From Drosophila persimilis (taxonomy: Eukaryota; Arthropoda; Insecta; Diptera; Drosophilidae): 64,000 nucleotides of DNA. The number at the start of each line of letters is the position of its first letter. Position 1 is the stretch's first letter. Both the position numbers and the translations under genes were made by a program. The notes beneath the pieces are model-generated. The model saw only the letters and a list, made by a program, of their open reading frames with translations. It made no database searches and was not told where the DNA came from. The stretch covers positions 5,270,001-5,334,000 of the forward strand of contig NW_020825289.1 of assembly GCF_003286085.1 (NCBI RefSeq), read 5' to 3'. Positions 37,050 to 49,055 of this stretch are shown piece after piece.

Positions 37050-40000
37050 AACTTGAACAAAGTGAACGTACGCCATGTGGCGTCTAGCACGGCTAAGTGC
37101 CAGCCAATCAGAACATTAATCAAATCAATGCGATTTGCAATGCAAAGGGATTTGTTACTTGCAGGGATTTGTTGGGGGCGATTTTGACAGTAAACAAGCC
37201 GAAGAATCGGCCAATAGTTGTAGTCGGGCAATAGTAATTCGCATTGGATTTTCTCTGATTCCAGAATTGATTTGATTAGACTCTGAATTGGAATCGGCAA
37301 CGGAATGATGAATGATTGTAGCCATGGCTGTAGTACTGTGTCCATCTGACAGCTTAATGCGTGTCGTCTGCCAAACGATTTGGAAAAATTGATTGTGTCC
37401 ACACTCACAATCAATTGCCGGTTGGAAACTCGCCACCGAAAATGGCAGAGCAATAAACAATTCCAGGCAGCAGCTACTACAATCGAAATTGAAAGCGTAA
37501 TTTCGTTTGCTGACGGGGAATGGGACGGAGACGGGGACGGGGACGAAGGCGGCGACGATGATGAGTGAACTACAGACACATTACTCGTGTTCCTCCGCCC
37601 CATTCGAGTTGGCAATAAAACCAGAAGCCAAGAGCATATTCAATCGCCAACGTTTTTGTGTCACTGCTATTTTTATTCACTCATTTATTCCACTCGAGTG
37701 GCCCACTGCAAAAAAGAAAAGTATGCATGCATCTCTTTGGCTTTGCTTCTGCCTCGATTATCCCGGAAGTCTAATAGACAACATAAATTACAAGTGATAA
37801 TGAAATTGCAAAATACCTTGTCACTGCAGCTCAAGTGAGAGCCCGACCAAAGAACACCTCAAGTGGCGGGCGATCTCGGGCGGGCGCCTTTCAGGCGAAG
37901 GTGCGATAATTAGCAATTTGTATGGCTTCTGGTGCCGGTGCCATTTATTACGGAAAGCCCTATGGCTGGACCATAAAACGTACAACATTCTGTATTTCAT
38001 CCCAGGAGGTGCTAACCAGGCTCCTTCCAGGAGAGGGCATAATGAACGTTACCCAAGCATGATTTATATCTTTATACGAAGCTCATAAATCTGTGCGTCA
38101 GCGAAAAAAGGAGGCCAGGAGGGCGACACCCGAATGCTCTTACTCGTCCATCGGTCAAGGAAACCCTGCATTTTCCCAGACGAGTATGACTCTACTCTGA
38201 GACTCCGAGTATTTGGGGTGCAACGTGGGATCATCCTTAGTTTTAAAGGAAATTATCGACTTAACCAAGTCCGACGAGCACCAATGTACTTCTCCTCTTA
38301 TATTGCCTTTAGGAGTTTTCCGGCTGCAGGAAGCTTTCTCATAATTATGTGCACTTTTCCGCCTGCGAAGGTGTGCCTGCGATTGGATACGGGACTTTGA
38401 CCTTTCGGCCACAATATGCGCTCGTTAGTCAATGTTTAGCAATTTGTTATGAATCAACAATAAATGTAAATAACATAATAATAGGAAACAACGCCCACGC
38501 CGCACCGGACACTGCTGATCAGGCGGCAGTTGAAGGAATGCCCTCGCCATCCGCCAAATGAATTATGGCCAACAAAAAAGGCCGAAATGAAACACGCGCT
38601 CATCCAATGTAATATTCTTTTTTTCGCCTCATCACGCCAGCTGTTTTCGGCGATAGACAACGCCGTCAATTGAGCGAAAATCAATGGATGGCCAGTCCGT
38701 CAGTCCACGGCCAACACCCACGCACACCCACGCACCCAATCAGCCCAACGCCCAACGCCCAACGCCCTCGTCCTTTGCTTTATTTTTACACAAAACAGAA
38801 TCTGTTTCTATCCTTTGCCTGCTGGTCATTCCTTGCGGATTGGTACATATATTCTTTAAAGTGTGATAAGTGGGAAACTACAAACAGATAAATTCTATAG
38901 AACGAAATAGTATAAAGATTCAGGCTGCTGCACCTGTTCGCTGCAGGTTTCTTTGTTCATTCACAACTTTTGCGACTGCCTGGAGTTCGGTTTATCGTTT
39001 CCCTGACTAATTATTCCATTTACTTTGCCCAAGTTCCTGTAGTTCTCTGTTTCGTTCCTTGTTTTGGTAGCTGCCGCAAGGGTAGTGTGGCGTGACTGCA
39101 CTATCAAAGTGCCCCAAACAAAAACTTCTGCTCGCCGGGGACGGGGGAGAACTCTGTGCTCCCTGTGCTCTGCTCTCGTTTCCCTCAACATATTGCACAA
39201 CACATGCAATACTGTCAAAATATTTTCCCCCTACAAATGGAAACATTCGTTGGGATGTGAGATGTGAGCCTAAGTCACGGAAAAGTTTCAAATGTGGGCT
39301 TATGCTCCTCGGAAAATCGGATACTTAATGTTTTTCTTTGCAGTAAAGACTTTATGAATGATTTTGGGTTTAGGGAGCTACTCTACTCCCTGCTGTAAAA
39401 TCCACTAAAAGTAATAAATGAAACACAACAGATTTGTACTTCACAATCACCGTTACGACAATTCAACCATCTCAGACTTACGGCCTCCCCAAGGCAGTGC
39501 GAAGCCACTCCATTTCCCCTCCACCATCACTTGACCATCCCCACAGCTTTCCACCCCACTCCTAGCCAATTCTGTGAGCAGAACGGTCTAGCGGGCAATT
39601 GCTCTTGGCGTCCCATTGGCTTGATTTGTAATTTTCTGGCTACCAATTTCATGCGCTGGCCAGCAGTCCATTCCAGTGTCGCTTGGAGCGTGTGCCCGGA
39701 AATATGTGGCGCTATATATTACTAGAATGTATTTTTCAGATAACTTTTTCGTTGTTCGCGTTGCGAAAAAGACTTTAATTCTATTCGTTTTTATAATCCT
39801 GCCAGTTTTAATGGGAGTTTAAGGAAAGTTTCAAGCCAAAGCATTTGTTTTTTCATCTTAGGGGTATTGAAATTCAGTTATGAGGAAGGAAAAACCACTT
39901 GCAGCTTAATCGCTTCCCATTAAAGAAGAAAGAACCGCAAAAAGAAGTCAAACAATACTATTTCGTGTGCTAATTGAATTTAAAAATTTATTTTAATTGG

Positions 40001-41729
40001 TATCTAAATCGTTTATTAGTGGGGACTGCAAGGAATCACTTTCCATTTTCCATTTAAGTTACCCTGAAATTCCTGAACTAATCAGAAGCTTGGGAGTCTA
40101 TGAAATCGATTCGTTTAAAGATTGGGCTGTGATTTCCATTCGACACGCTGTGAGTGTTTTGCGTCGGCATTAACGGCGTTTTTATGGCCATTGGAAAATG
40201 GCACATTAGCGGCATAAAACAGGCCGTAAGCATTAGCTCGAAATCCTTTAAGCGCACAAAATACACATGCACACGCCGGGATAGCGTCTAAAGTCGATTC
40301 GAAGTGTTCACAGTATGCTTTTAGGCACAACGCTGTTTTATTAGGAGGAGCAGCCGGAACGCTGTCCATCAGGAATAGAACTTAACGCGCCTTTAATCGC
40401 TTTCGCATAAATTGTCTCGCGTCTTTTGTAATAAACCTGAGTATCTCCTCCATCCACCTGCAAAACCTGTTCCGCCTTGGGAACAACTAAATTCGAGATT
40501 TTACGGCAGTTTCATTGAGTTTACGCTTGATTTGATTCGAGTTTTATTCAAGAAATAAGCCAAAGGCCAAAAGGCATCGCAACAAGCCATCTCAGATCAT
40601 AGTCGGCAGTCGGGCAGTAGTCATCGTATTCTCCGCACTTCGCCCTGGTTCTGGCCCCTTGGCTCACATTTCAATTAAAAAAGCAAATATACGGGGGAAT
40701 GAAAATTGAATGAAAATATGTCATCAGGAGGAGCTGATATTGAGCCTATCGGATGTGTTGTGTGGGTGTGTTTGGAAGAGGTTTAGGGTTGAGTGGCAAT
40801 GATACAATGATACAGGCAGATACTCTTAAATAGTATTTTTTCAAGCTCATGCAATTAACGAGTATGTCTGTCCAACAATTGTATATGAACATCGGGGCAT
40901 CATCCCAACCATTCATTCATCCTCATTTTTCTGACGTTCAACGTTTGGCACGTTCAACGACAGATGATGGAAACATAAAAAAAATCCATAGATAAAGAGA
41001 GAGAGAGAGGTTTAAAAGCAAAAAGCTGAAGAGAGATAGGAGGATACAAAAGACATAAACACAAAAACACAAAAAAACTCCTAGTACTCATACATGATAC
41101 TGTCATATATTGCTCGAGTGTGGCTACCCTCACTAAAGGATGGAGAGTCACATCTTCAAGACTCGGAGTGCCTAACCTTGTGTTGATTCCTCTCTCTATT
41201 TTCTGAGCTACTTCTGGCACGCTCTTTGCATTCTTATCACTGAAGAACTAAAGTGTACTACAGGAGAAGAAAAGATTAATAAATATGTATCTATCAATAT
41301 GTATGATACGCTTTAATTTAATTTACACACATTTCCGCTAATTCCCATCTGCGATCTGCCCTTTTTATGCTATTTTTCATTTGTCTTTGCCTCGGGTTTT
41401 GGATTTAGTTGGATTTGTAATACGAGTATTCCCCGCGTTTCACCGAATTCTTTAAATGTTAAACCGCTGGGAATGGGTTGCCTGCTCCTCTACTTGAAAA
41501 GCGGAATTGATTAATGGAATATTATCGAAAAAACAGGAAAAGTCTCTCTCTAAGTTTTTCTAACAGCAATCAATCTAGCTGATTGGGTATCTAGAGTGTT
41601 GGACCCCGCAGCTGCCGTCACTGGTGGTATTGCGCACTCATATTTCTTAATTTTCCTTAAAGTATGCAATGCCAGTTAGCACAAACAGCTGTTTGTTTGT
41701 GCTCTTTGTACAAGTCCCTGAAAGTCAGC
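37050..41729. other. Noncoding DNA
   Basis: No gene is supported. GGGACGGAGAC-type repeats lie near 37,520-37,560, CCCAACG repeats near 38,745-38,766 and a short GA run near 40,998-41,009. Confidence 0.4.
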
Positions 41730-41734
41730 TAGAG

Positions 41735-41891
41735 CACTATGGTCCAGACTTGGTTTTTTGACAGAAAGTCGAAATACCTAAAAAAAAACCGAAATTTTAT
41801 AAAAATACTCCAAATAATTGTGCAAAGTTTCAAGGCTCTAGCTTAAAAACTAGACTTTATGCAAAAAAAAAACGACTTCTGGGCCATAGTG
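41735..41891. mobile_element. 157 bp MITE with Transib-like terminal inverted repeats
   Basis: The ends are inverted copies: CACTATGGTCCAGA at 41,735-41,748 and, on the other strand, CACTATGGCCCAGA ending at 41,891, with one mismatch in 14. Weaker similarity continues to about 40 bp, including a T-run and AAAGTC. The flanks TAGAG and CAGAG match in four of five positions, as a 5 bp target duplication would after one mutation. Termini CACWATGG plus 5 bp duplications are typical of the Transib superfamily. With no coding capacity it would be a non-autonomous copy; the superfamily call is inference. Confidence 0.5.
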
Positions 41892-41921
41892 CAGAGTACG
41901 AAAAACAAAAACAATCTCCCT

Positions 41922-42453
41922 ATGAGCATGGAATGCAAAACCGGACAGCTGGCTATCAGCCGGGCTGGTGTCGTCATAGCGACGAAAGGGCCATGGTCAG
42001 CAGCTTCCCATGGAAGCACTACGGATTCCCATTCAACGAACATATCAAGATTGGTAAGTAGCTTAATAACGTTTTAATCTGTGGCTTTGTTTCTCTGCTT
42101 TGGTGGAGGGATCTATAAAGCAATCCATGAGCCAAGGAATGGCCCCACATGCAAGTAATCACAACAAATCCAAACAACAGAAGCGTTTATTTATAAATTC
42201 ACACCTCAAGAGCCCAAGCATCGGCGGCGGCAGTGGCAACATCAACAAGTTGCCCCAGTTCCGTGCCACACAGCAGCCAACGGAGGCCCTAAGACCTTGC
42301 CCAAAATGCCGGCGTCTAATTTTAAAACACATATGTACAAAGAGGAAGAATGAAAACAAAACCGAATCTGAATCTGAATCGAAATCGGAATCGGAATCAC
42401 AACAGTTGCCATATCCCCGAACGCACCGTCCGAGAATCAACAAAAAATATTAA
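41922..42453 (+). CDS. Possible two-exon small protein with a C-x2-C-x5-H-x2-C motif
   Basis: Exon 1 (41,922-42,053) runs from ATG (MSMECKTGQLAISRAG...) to a textbook GTAAGT donor. A 55 bp intron ends in GAG at 42,108, a less common acceptor after a T-rich tract. Exon 2 (42,109-42,453) stays in frame to TAA. The product would be 158 residues. Its middle has CPKCRRLILKHIC, a possible small zinc site, followed by a KRKNENKTESESESKSESES tail that comes from GAATCN hexamer repeats. The frame is open further upstream into the MITE, where another ATG (41,859) exists, so the MITE may have altered the 5' end. The gene lies about 400 bp upstream of the F-box gene on the same strand. No family is recognised and this could be a chance frame. 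Confidence 0.33.
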
Positions 42454-42856
42454 CCAAAATAAATGGGAGCGAAATGTAAACGAGACAGTGAAAAGACACA
42501 CGAATCTTTGGCAATTTAATTTCGAAAGCTAGAGATGAAAACAGTTTTTCAGTTCTTCAGTTTCGATCTTCGAAAATAGCCCCAGCAGCAGAGGGATTTG
42601 AATATTCTGAAAGAGTCGGGAGACAGTCGCTGGGAAGGCGCGACAAACGCAACTGCGAATGCAGCGGACGGTCGCGGCCGATCTTTAAACTATATAAAAA
42701 TAAACCGAAAATAAGAGAAAGCAGAGCGGGCAGGCTGTGCCAAAATTGATTCAAAATTAGAGTAGAGTATATAGTGATGTGACTGCTGTTTGTGTTGTAA
42801 ATAAATTACAGCAGCAGAGGAAAGATTAATAACAATAATCATTTTGGTGAGAGAAG
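42454..42856 (+). promoter_or_regulatory. Upstream region of the F-box gene
   Basis: This 400 bp interval must hold the promoter and 5' UTR of the F-box gene. TTCAGTT initiator-like repeats occur near 42,547-42,562. There is no clear TATA box, as is usual for housekeeping fly promoters. A TTACAG near 42,810 could be a 5' UTR splice acceptor. Confidence 0.3.
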
Positions 42857-44675
42857 ATGTCTGAAATGAGTGTGGCAGCCCGCAAAGGCAGCGCCCAGCT
42901 GGACGTTATGCAAAAGGCTGGCTGGAAGATCGACGAGAACGAAAAAGGTAACCCACTGATTTCTCCGCCATGTCGTCAGCATAATATATAGTATTCCCAC
43001 CTTTCGCCAGCCTGCTACATAGACGTCGATGAGGACAACGATGGGACCACTGAAGAATCCAAGTGGTGCATTCTTCCGGACCTGATACTCGAGGAAATCT
43101 TCACCTACCTCAGCCCCAAGGAGCGCTACTATGCTGGCCTGGTGAGAAGAGTGTACTCCTGCTCGTACTCCCCCTCCATCTTCTGGTGTCTTTCAAGGTC
43201 TGCCGCCAGTGGCATCGGGCCTTCTATCTGCCAACTGTTTGGAACAACTTTGTGGTCGACGATCGTACGCTGACGAGACCAAAATACAACTACTACTCGG
43301 GCTGGCAGTACTGTCTCGATCACATGCGCACACAGAACTGCCTGTCGAGAATCGGGCGTCACCTGCGAGGCATCGAGTTCCGGCCGTGGCACAGCTTCAA
43401 CAACATCTTCCAGTTTATGACAATGCTCACCTGGAGCATGGACAAAGTGAGGGAATGACAAATTGTATTTCCCCTTTGTAACCTCCTGATGCCTTTCAGG
43501 GAAAAGAACTGAACGCCGAGCCGCAGCTCGTTGGCATGGGTAGCCGGATACGTTCTCTGGTCTATCATTTCCCCTGCAACATGTCGCAGCCCAACGATCC
43601 GGAAGGCATCAAGCTCTTCGGCACTGGAGGACAGCTCCTGAGGGGCCTGAAGGAGCTGCTGCTGCGATTGACAGAACTGCACACTCTGAAGCTGGTGGAC
43701 TTTGTGCTGGAGCGCTTCGAGGCGAATCATTTGCTGGATGAAGTCGTCTGCAGCTGCTGCACCAAGATGCGAGTGCTCAATCTGGTGAATGTGACCACTA
43801 CGCACTGTCCCATCATGCATGTGGGACTGTTCCTCAATCTGCAGGTGACGGGAGCATCTTTCTACACACTTTGCTCTTACTAAATGGTGACATCCTCCAT
43901 TGGCAGGTGCTCACCATTTCTCCCCAAAACATAGACGACGATGTGTTGTCTCTGCTGGCGGACACAAAGCTGCGGCATCTGTATTTACTGCAAAACTGCT
44001 ATACTCCCAACCACCTGACCATTAGCGCCTGCGGAGTCAAGGCCTGGCGCAGCCTAAAGAAGACGAATCCGCGCATGCGGGTTCATCTGAGGCTGGAGAA
44101 CCTCGTCGACGGCGAGGTAGTGCTGCAACCAGAGGCCCCAGTCCACAGCATCACCTACTGGACGCCACAGACTCGTGTGAGGGCTGACCTGCTCGTCCGC
44201 ATGATAGACCACTACAAGAATACTCTGGCTGTCTACGGTCATGAGCTGTTGCCGCGCTTCTCCAGCCCCAAGCCGTTCAACAGCCGCATCGACAGCTTGC
44301 TGGTGCTGATATGCCGCCAATGCTTCAACTTGGACACTCTGGTGAGTGCTCATCACTCCGCCGCTCCCTCTCAGCTAACACCTTGTTTCTCCATAGACCG
44401 TACGGGAGAAGGTGTCCACTGCGACGCTGCTGCTGATTGCTCGAACGGCCAAGAATTTCCGACACTTAAATGTGAGACGCTTCGCGGTGATTCTGCGCTG
44501 CGACTGGCCCCGGCATCCGGAATGGAGCAACGAGTTCCACGCCTGGCTCCGGCGCAACTCGCGCTCCTACGAGGCTGTGGAGCGGGAGATCTCCCTGATC
44601 TTGGGCTACAAATGGCAGCTGTTGAGCGACCGCGACTTCAAGCAGCTCACAGTGAATGCCAAGTCGGGTGCCTAA
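42857..44675 (+). CDS. F-box protein, FBXO33/FBXO39-like, six exons
   Basis: Exons are 42,857-42,947, 43,011-43,141, 43,198-43,446, 43,500-43,844, 43,907-44,341 and 44,397-44,675. All five introns are 53-63 bp with GT-AG ends and the joined frame is 509 codons. Residues about 49-95 form an F-box (WCILPDLILEEIFTYLSPKE, then GLVCRQWHRAF), which docks on Skp1 in an SCF ubiquitin ligase. The rest is a leucine-rich, LRR-like region (LTELHTLKLVDF, LNLVNVTT, LQVLTISPQNIDDD, LRHLYLL, NFRHLNVRRF) that would bind substrate. It ends in a conserved-looking WSNEFHAWLRRNSRSYEAVE and LGYKWQLL block. The layout resembles FBXO33/FBXO39; from memory CG12765 is a possible fly counterpart, unverified. The ATG context GAAGATGT is the first ATG of the frame. 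The third intron separates GLVCRQW from nothing essential; the F-box itself is split by the second intron after GL. Confidence 0.93.
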
Positions 44676-44777
44676 AGAGCAGATTGTCTGTCGTCCCCCC
44701 GCCTCATCCTCCCCCCAGGACTCTTGTGATAAACACGGTGTAAAGCTTTACTTAATTGTCCATAATTTGCCATGCAA

Positions 44778-44783
44778 AATAAA
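44778..44783 (+). terminator. Polyadenylation signal of the F-box gene
   Basis: AATAAA about 100 bp after the TAA stop at 44,673-44,675. It faces an opposite-strand AATAAA about 50 bp further on. Confidence 0.75.
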
Positions 44784-44830
44784 GTAAATATTTTGAATAT
44801 TAGAAGGGGTAACTGGAATCTGTGATCCCT

Positions 44831-44836
44831 TTTATT
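44831..44836 (-). terminator. Opposite-strand polyadenylation signal
   Basis: AATAAA on the minus strand, 34 bp beyond the stop codon of the candidate small gene at 44,870-45,580. It supports a transcript converging on the F-box gene. Confidence 0.45.
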
Positions 44837-44869
44837 GTGCTCTTTTCGAGTCTAGTTGGAGCCTGCACC

Positions 44870-45580
44870 TCATGTGGTAGTTGTGCCCCAGCCCATGGGA
44901 CTGCCGCGACCGCCCGCACCGCACTATCCAATCCGTGCGTTAGGGATTTATGCATTGGAAAATATTCAAATATTTACACATTTTAGGTAAATAAAATGAA
45001 ATTGAAAATAGAAGTATGTGCAAAAGATTTTAATTGCAGCAGAAGGGAAGTCGAAATAGTTTTTAACATTGCATGAAATGTGGGATAAAACGAAAGGTGC
45101 AGCAATATTCAAATGCCAGCAATATTATTCGAAAATAAAACTAAACGTTGTGTCCAATAAAGCCAAATGAAACGAGGGAGAACGTCGTGGGACCACGAGA
45201 CTATGATTAACCGCATAGCTGCAGTAAGCCAAATCAACGCGGGCCCGAAACATTCAATGTCTGTGACTAAGCTTATCGTTTAGTTGGTTATATCCATTGC
45301 ATACTCAAAGGCAGTGCTACGTACAATTTATTAAAGAAATAATATACATAAATAAAGAACAAAAAATTAAGAAGAAAAAACCATCAGACGGGGGGCGCCA
45401 GTGGGGAACTGTAACAAACAAGTAACTATAGACTAGCCTTACCTTGTGCTGCTGTCCGTTCGGGGGCACCAGTGTGCACATGTAAAATGTAGATAGATAT
45501 ACACTGGCTGGAGGCGCCACTGTTATCTTATCAGAATCAGAATTCTCGGTGAATTTCGTGGGAGGCCTATAATTTTGCAT
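44870..45580 (-). CDS. Possible two-exon small protein convergent with the F-box gene
   Basis: Exon 1 (45,443-45,580) runs from ATG for exactly 46 codons (MQNYRPPTKFTENSDSDKIT...PPNGQQHK) to a good donor AAG|GTAAGG. An in-frame stop just upstream of the ATG makes this the first possible start. A matching acceptor after CTAAC...GGATAG at 44,924 opens exon 2 (44,870-44,923), which adds CGAGGRGSPMGWGTTTT and a stop, for 63 residues. An AATAAA follows at once. The intron would be 519 bp. A closer acceptor (TTGTTACAG near 45,409) would leave an intron of only 34 bp, too short for a fly. No domain, signal peptide or family is recognised. Strand, splice sites and polyA signal agree, but protein evidence is thin. 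Confidence 0.35.
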
Positions 45581-45664
45581 AGATCTGCTGATATCTCACA
45601 TGGCACACTCCGCCCAACGCCCAGCTTCCTTGCTTCCTTGCAGCCTCACCATTCATTTCCATAT

Positions 45665-45697
45665 TATAAAAGCCGGCTGCTCGACACTAATAAATCA
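45665..45697 (+). promoter_or_regulatory. Possible TATA-type core promoter
   Basis: TATAAAAG at 45,665-45,672 is followed by an initiator-like ATCAGAA whose A is at 45,697, 32 bp from the first T. That is ideal TATA-initiator spacing. No coding frame of note follows on the plus strand, so it may drive a noncoding RNA or be chance. Confidence 0.22.
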
Positions 45698-47401
45698 GAA
45701 ATTTCACAAAACTCATAGCGGATGCTGAAATTAACATCATTGTTTTGCCACTGAGCTTCTTCGGAGGCGTAACTCGATTCATTTCACTAATCACAACAAC
45801 AAAAAGATTTCCGATAAAGTAATTTGTTTTATTTCGATTTGCAATGCCACTGGGCCAGACGATGTGCTTGCGGCGATGCCATGCAGACGAGCCTCCCTCG
45901 CGCCTCTCCCCGGTATCGAACTGTTTGCCGATCTGTTCTCTGTAATGCTTTTTGTGCTGCAATGGGCAAGCGCTTAGCCGAACAACCATAACCATTGACT
46001 AATGAAAGATCATCCGAACTACTTCTTCCATATCCTGTGATTCATTCACTATCTTCGGATAAACAATAGAAAGATAAAGATACTTCAAAGATCATCCGAT
46101 CTCCCCATCATCCGTATCATCATTAGCGATATCAGACGGTTGACACTCGGAATTGACTTGTAGGTTGTTGATGCTGATTATCTATCTGCTTCGAGAGGTT
46201 CGCTTTGGCTCCTAACAAATTGCGGCGATTAGAACGTTAATTGCGGGGCGTAAATCTGGCCAAGTGCCGCCTCGGCCGCATCACAACATTCATCAGGCCA
46301 AAACGGGGCCCGAACCTCTGTTGGCCCAGGATTTACGAGCCACATTAGACCAGGCTGAAACGGAGGCTAAGACTTCGACTTGGACTCTAGCTTCGAGTGG
46401 AGTTCGGGCCTGTTTCGGCCTTTGCTCATAAGCAAATTTGAGGCAGCAAGTAGCCTGTTGGCCACTCAGCCTCAGCTCTGAATAGTTCCAGTTTTGGCAA
46501 GACTCCAGACTCCGCTCCGACTCTCCACTGACAATGTTTACGGCCGCGTTGACAGTTTAAATCGCTCTGTGCTCGTATATTTTGACGTTTTACAGCAGTC
46601 CCGCGATGGTGTGGCGTGTGTGTGTGGCGGCCAGCAGCACTTGTTGGCCTGGTCCGAAACGGGGACTGGACGGGGCGCTAAACGTGAGAACGTAACGATT
46701 TCTGGATCATTATGCGACCCCGTCTATGGGGCCAACAATCACCTGAAGAGGCATTCAGGCATTCGCCACTCGAGAGATGCCTACACAAAAGACGAACCCA
46801 GAGATACGCCGAGATCTACGGTGGCCTTCTTTCAGTTTTTGGGGCTGGACCGTGATTTAATCGCCTCGCCACTGCCCAACAAATATCCAACAATACCCGA
46901 AAAAAGAAGACCCACAAATGATTTTCGTGAGCGTTAAAGTAGCATTGGAATACGAGTGTCTCGTATCTGTAGCAGTTCACTGTTTTCTGCCTTGCCAGCC
47001 GTGAGTGGAAAAGAGATACACCCATGAAGAGTGAAAGAGATGGTAGGACGCAGTTGGAGCCACAGGGAGCGCGGCGGGAGGGAGTGAAGTGCGTAGCAAG
47101 CACTCGATCAACAAAAGGCATCACTTGGATGTCGCTTTAAGTGGATGTGGATGTTGGATGTTAGTTGTTGGAGAGAAGAGAAGTGTTGAAACTACAACAA
47201 CAACAACAACAACAAGAAATATGTGGTGTAAATATTTGCATGCTCTCTCCCTCTAGTGTAGTCTCTCTCCGTCTGTCACACTGTTTATAGGAAATCAAAT
47301 CAAATATCTGTCAGATTATAGAGGGCCTGCATAGAGGGCCTATATAGCCTGCAGGGGCACAGAACAGAAGGGAATTTGGATGACGCTGAAGAGGGAAAAA
47401 G

Positions 47402-47406
47402 TGAGA

Positions 47407-47440
<34 letters not shown>
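47402..47440. repeat. GA microsatellite (GAGA tract)
   Basis: Nearly 40 bp of GAGAG sequence on the plus strand, able to bind GAGA factor (Trl) in principle. Confidence 0.9.
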
Positions 47441-47443
<3 letters not shown>

Positions 47444-48278
47444 GTGGGGAAATGTAAGGGGAATTGGTGGAGCCATTGGCGATAGTGGGAGGCCAGGCGA
47501 TTGACACAAGTAGCAAAAACGGCGATCAAATCGAAAAAAAAACCAAACGCATAGAGCAGAATAGAATAACATAAATTGGGGGAGACGAAATGGAAGAATG
47601 GGGAATAATGTCGTTGTAAACCGAAACCAGAACCACGACTAAGCCCTTTTCAGATCTTTGATGATGGATAGTTAGCAATCAATCTTTGCCGAATCGAAAG
47701 GGAAAGGAAGATATCGCAAAAAAGAGGGGAATACCTCATAAACCATCATCTGTTCTGATAGTCAGCAATTTTCCCATTTTTGTTACCTTTTTCCCCCATT
47801 TCATTAAACAAGATTTTCTACAAATTGTCTGAATGAATAAGTTCATTATTCATATGTTTAGATGTGATGCCTTGCTCGTAAATGATTCATTTGCCATTCG
47901 TTTTGTAGTGCAGCTACCATAAAAGTTACCCCTGTTCGTGTTTAGATTTTCTTGCTGAATAATTACGTTTTTCACTGAATAATTAATTTATGATAAATAT
48001 TTTAGCTCTTTCCGTCCACACATTTGCCGACACTTTAGTTGTGGAATCATTGATTTTTCCAATTACCGAATGGGATATTCTCACATTTCGCTGCTAGCTT
48101 TTGACCTTAACCCATAACCTTTTCCTCTGGTCCTCCATCCTCCTCCTCGGCAGCGTCTCTCTGGCGTTGACAAGCGGCTGACAGCAGTGGAGCCGAGCCG
48201 AACGCCCAAATGGTCATTGATACCCGGGGCCCACGTCTAGCTTGGGGTCTACCTCTCTGTCGGGGTCTTGCGTTTGGT

Positions 48279-48310
48279 CCAGCTCCAGCTCCAGCTCCAG
48301 CTCCAGCTCT
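48279..48310. repeat. CCAGCT hexamer repeat
   Basis: About five tandem copies of CCAGCT with AGCT palindromic cores. Confidence 0.85.
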
Positions 48311-48437
48311 GTGTCTAGTACCATTAATGAGTTCTTGTTGGGGAGCTGCTGCTGTTCTGGCTTCTACACAAAGTTCAGGCCATGGCAGCAAATGTTAGCG
48401 ACAACAACAAGTTCATTATTGCCATCTCATCACGTGG

Positions 48438-48463
48438 CTGTGTGTGTGTGTGTGTGTGTGTGT
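48438..48463. repeat. GT microsatellite
   Basis: About twelve TG units. Confidence 0.9.
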
Positions 48464-48988
48464 ATCCGTGGCTAAGAAGGTGTATCTGCATCTGTGTGCG
48501 ACGCAGAGGCAGAGCTGTGGGCAAGACGCTTATTGTTGGCTTATTGTTGCAGCAGCAATGTGTTCTTGTTCCCAAGCCCAGAACCTACTACCGACCGAAC
48601 GCCGACTTGGACGGCGGTTTTAACTGACAAGAAGCCGGATTATTAATCGACGTTTAATTAATTTATAACCAATTAAGCAGCAACATAATGCGGCAAGCGG
48701 CAAGCGACAAGATCCGATCCAAGGAGGAGAACAAACAACAACCACAACAACAACAACAAATCGACAGCAGTGGCGGTGGCGGTGGCTACTGCTACTGCTC
48801 TTGTGGCAGCCACAGGCAGAGGCAGAGCACCAGAGAGATGGGGGAGAGATGCAGAGGGAGAGGGAGCGACATCCCAGAGTGAGTCGTAAATGCCAAAACT
48901 CGTTCTAAGCTTTTTTTCTGCCCCTGCTGTTGGCCCGATGTCTGGACTACAAAAAAAAGAATTAGCCAGGTTGAAGTTTTTGCCATAG

Positions 48989-49055
48989 TCTCTCTATCTC
49001 TCTCTCAGTGCAGAAGGAGGGTGGCTACCAAGAGAGAGAGCGAGAGAGAGAGAGG
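48989..49055. repeat. Facing CT and GA tracts
   Basis: A CT tract (48,989-49,007) and a GA tract (49,030-49,055) lie 22 bp apart, so the pair can be seen as an inverted GAGA repeat. Confidence 0.75.

Noticed and set aside
41730..41896. MITE as a Chapaev-type element
   Set aside because: Its ends are similar (CACNRTGG), but a 4 bp target duplication does not fit the flanks; the 5 bp comparison fits better.
42350..42420. Ser-Glu repeat as evidence of a functional acidic domain
   Set aside because: It is a GAATCN hexamer microsatellite, so the amino acid pattern alone proves nothing.
45687..45995. Minus-strand 102-codon frame with a coding-like middle (HKKHYREQIGKQ...)
   Set aside because: An acceptor-like TTGCAG precedes it, but no convincing donor or partner exon was found; kept out of the gene list.
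46494..46937. 147-codon plus-strand frame
   Set aside because: Opens with a non-ATG codon and has no domain or splice evidence.
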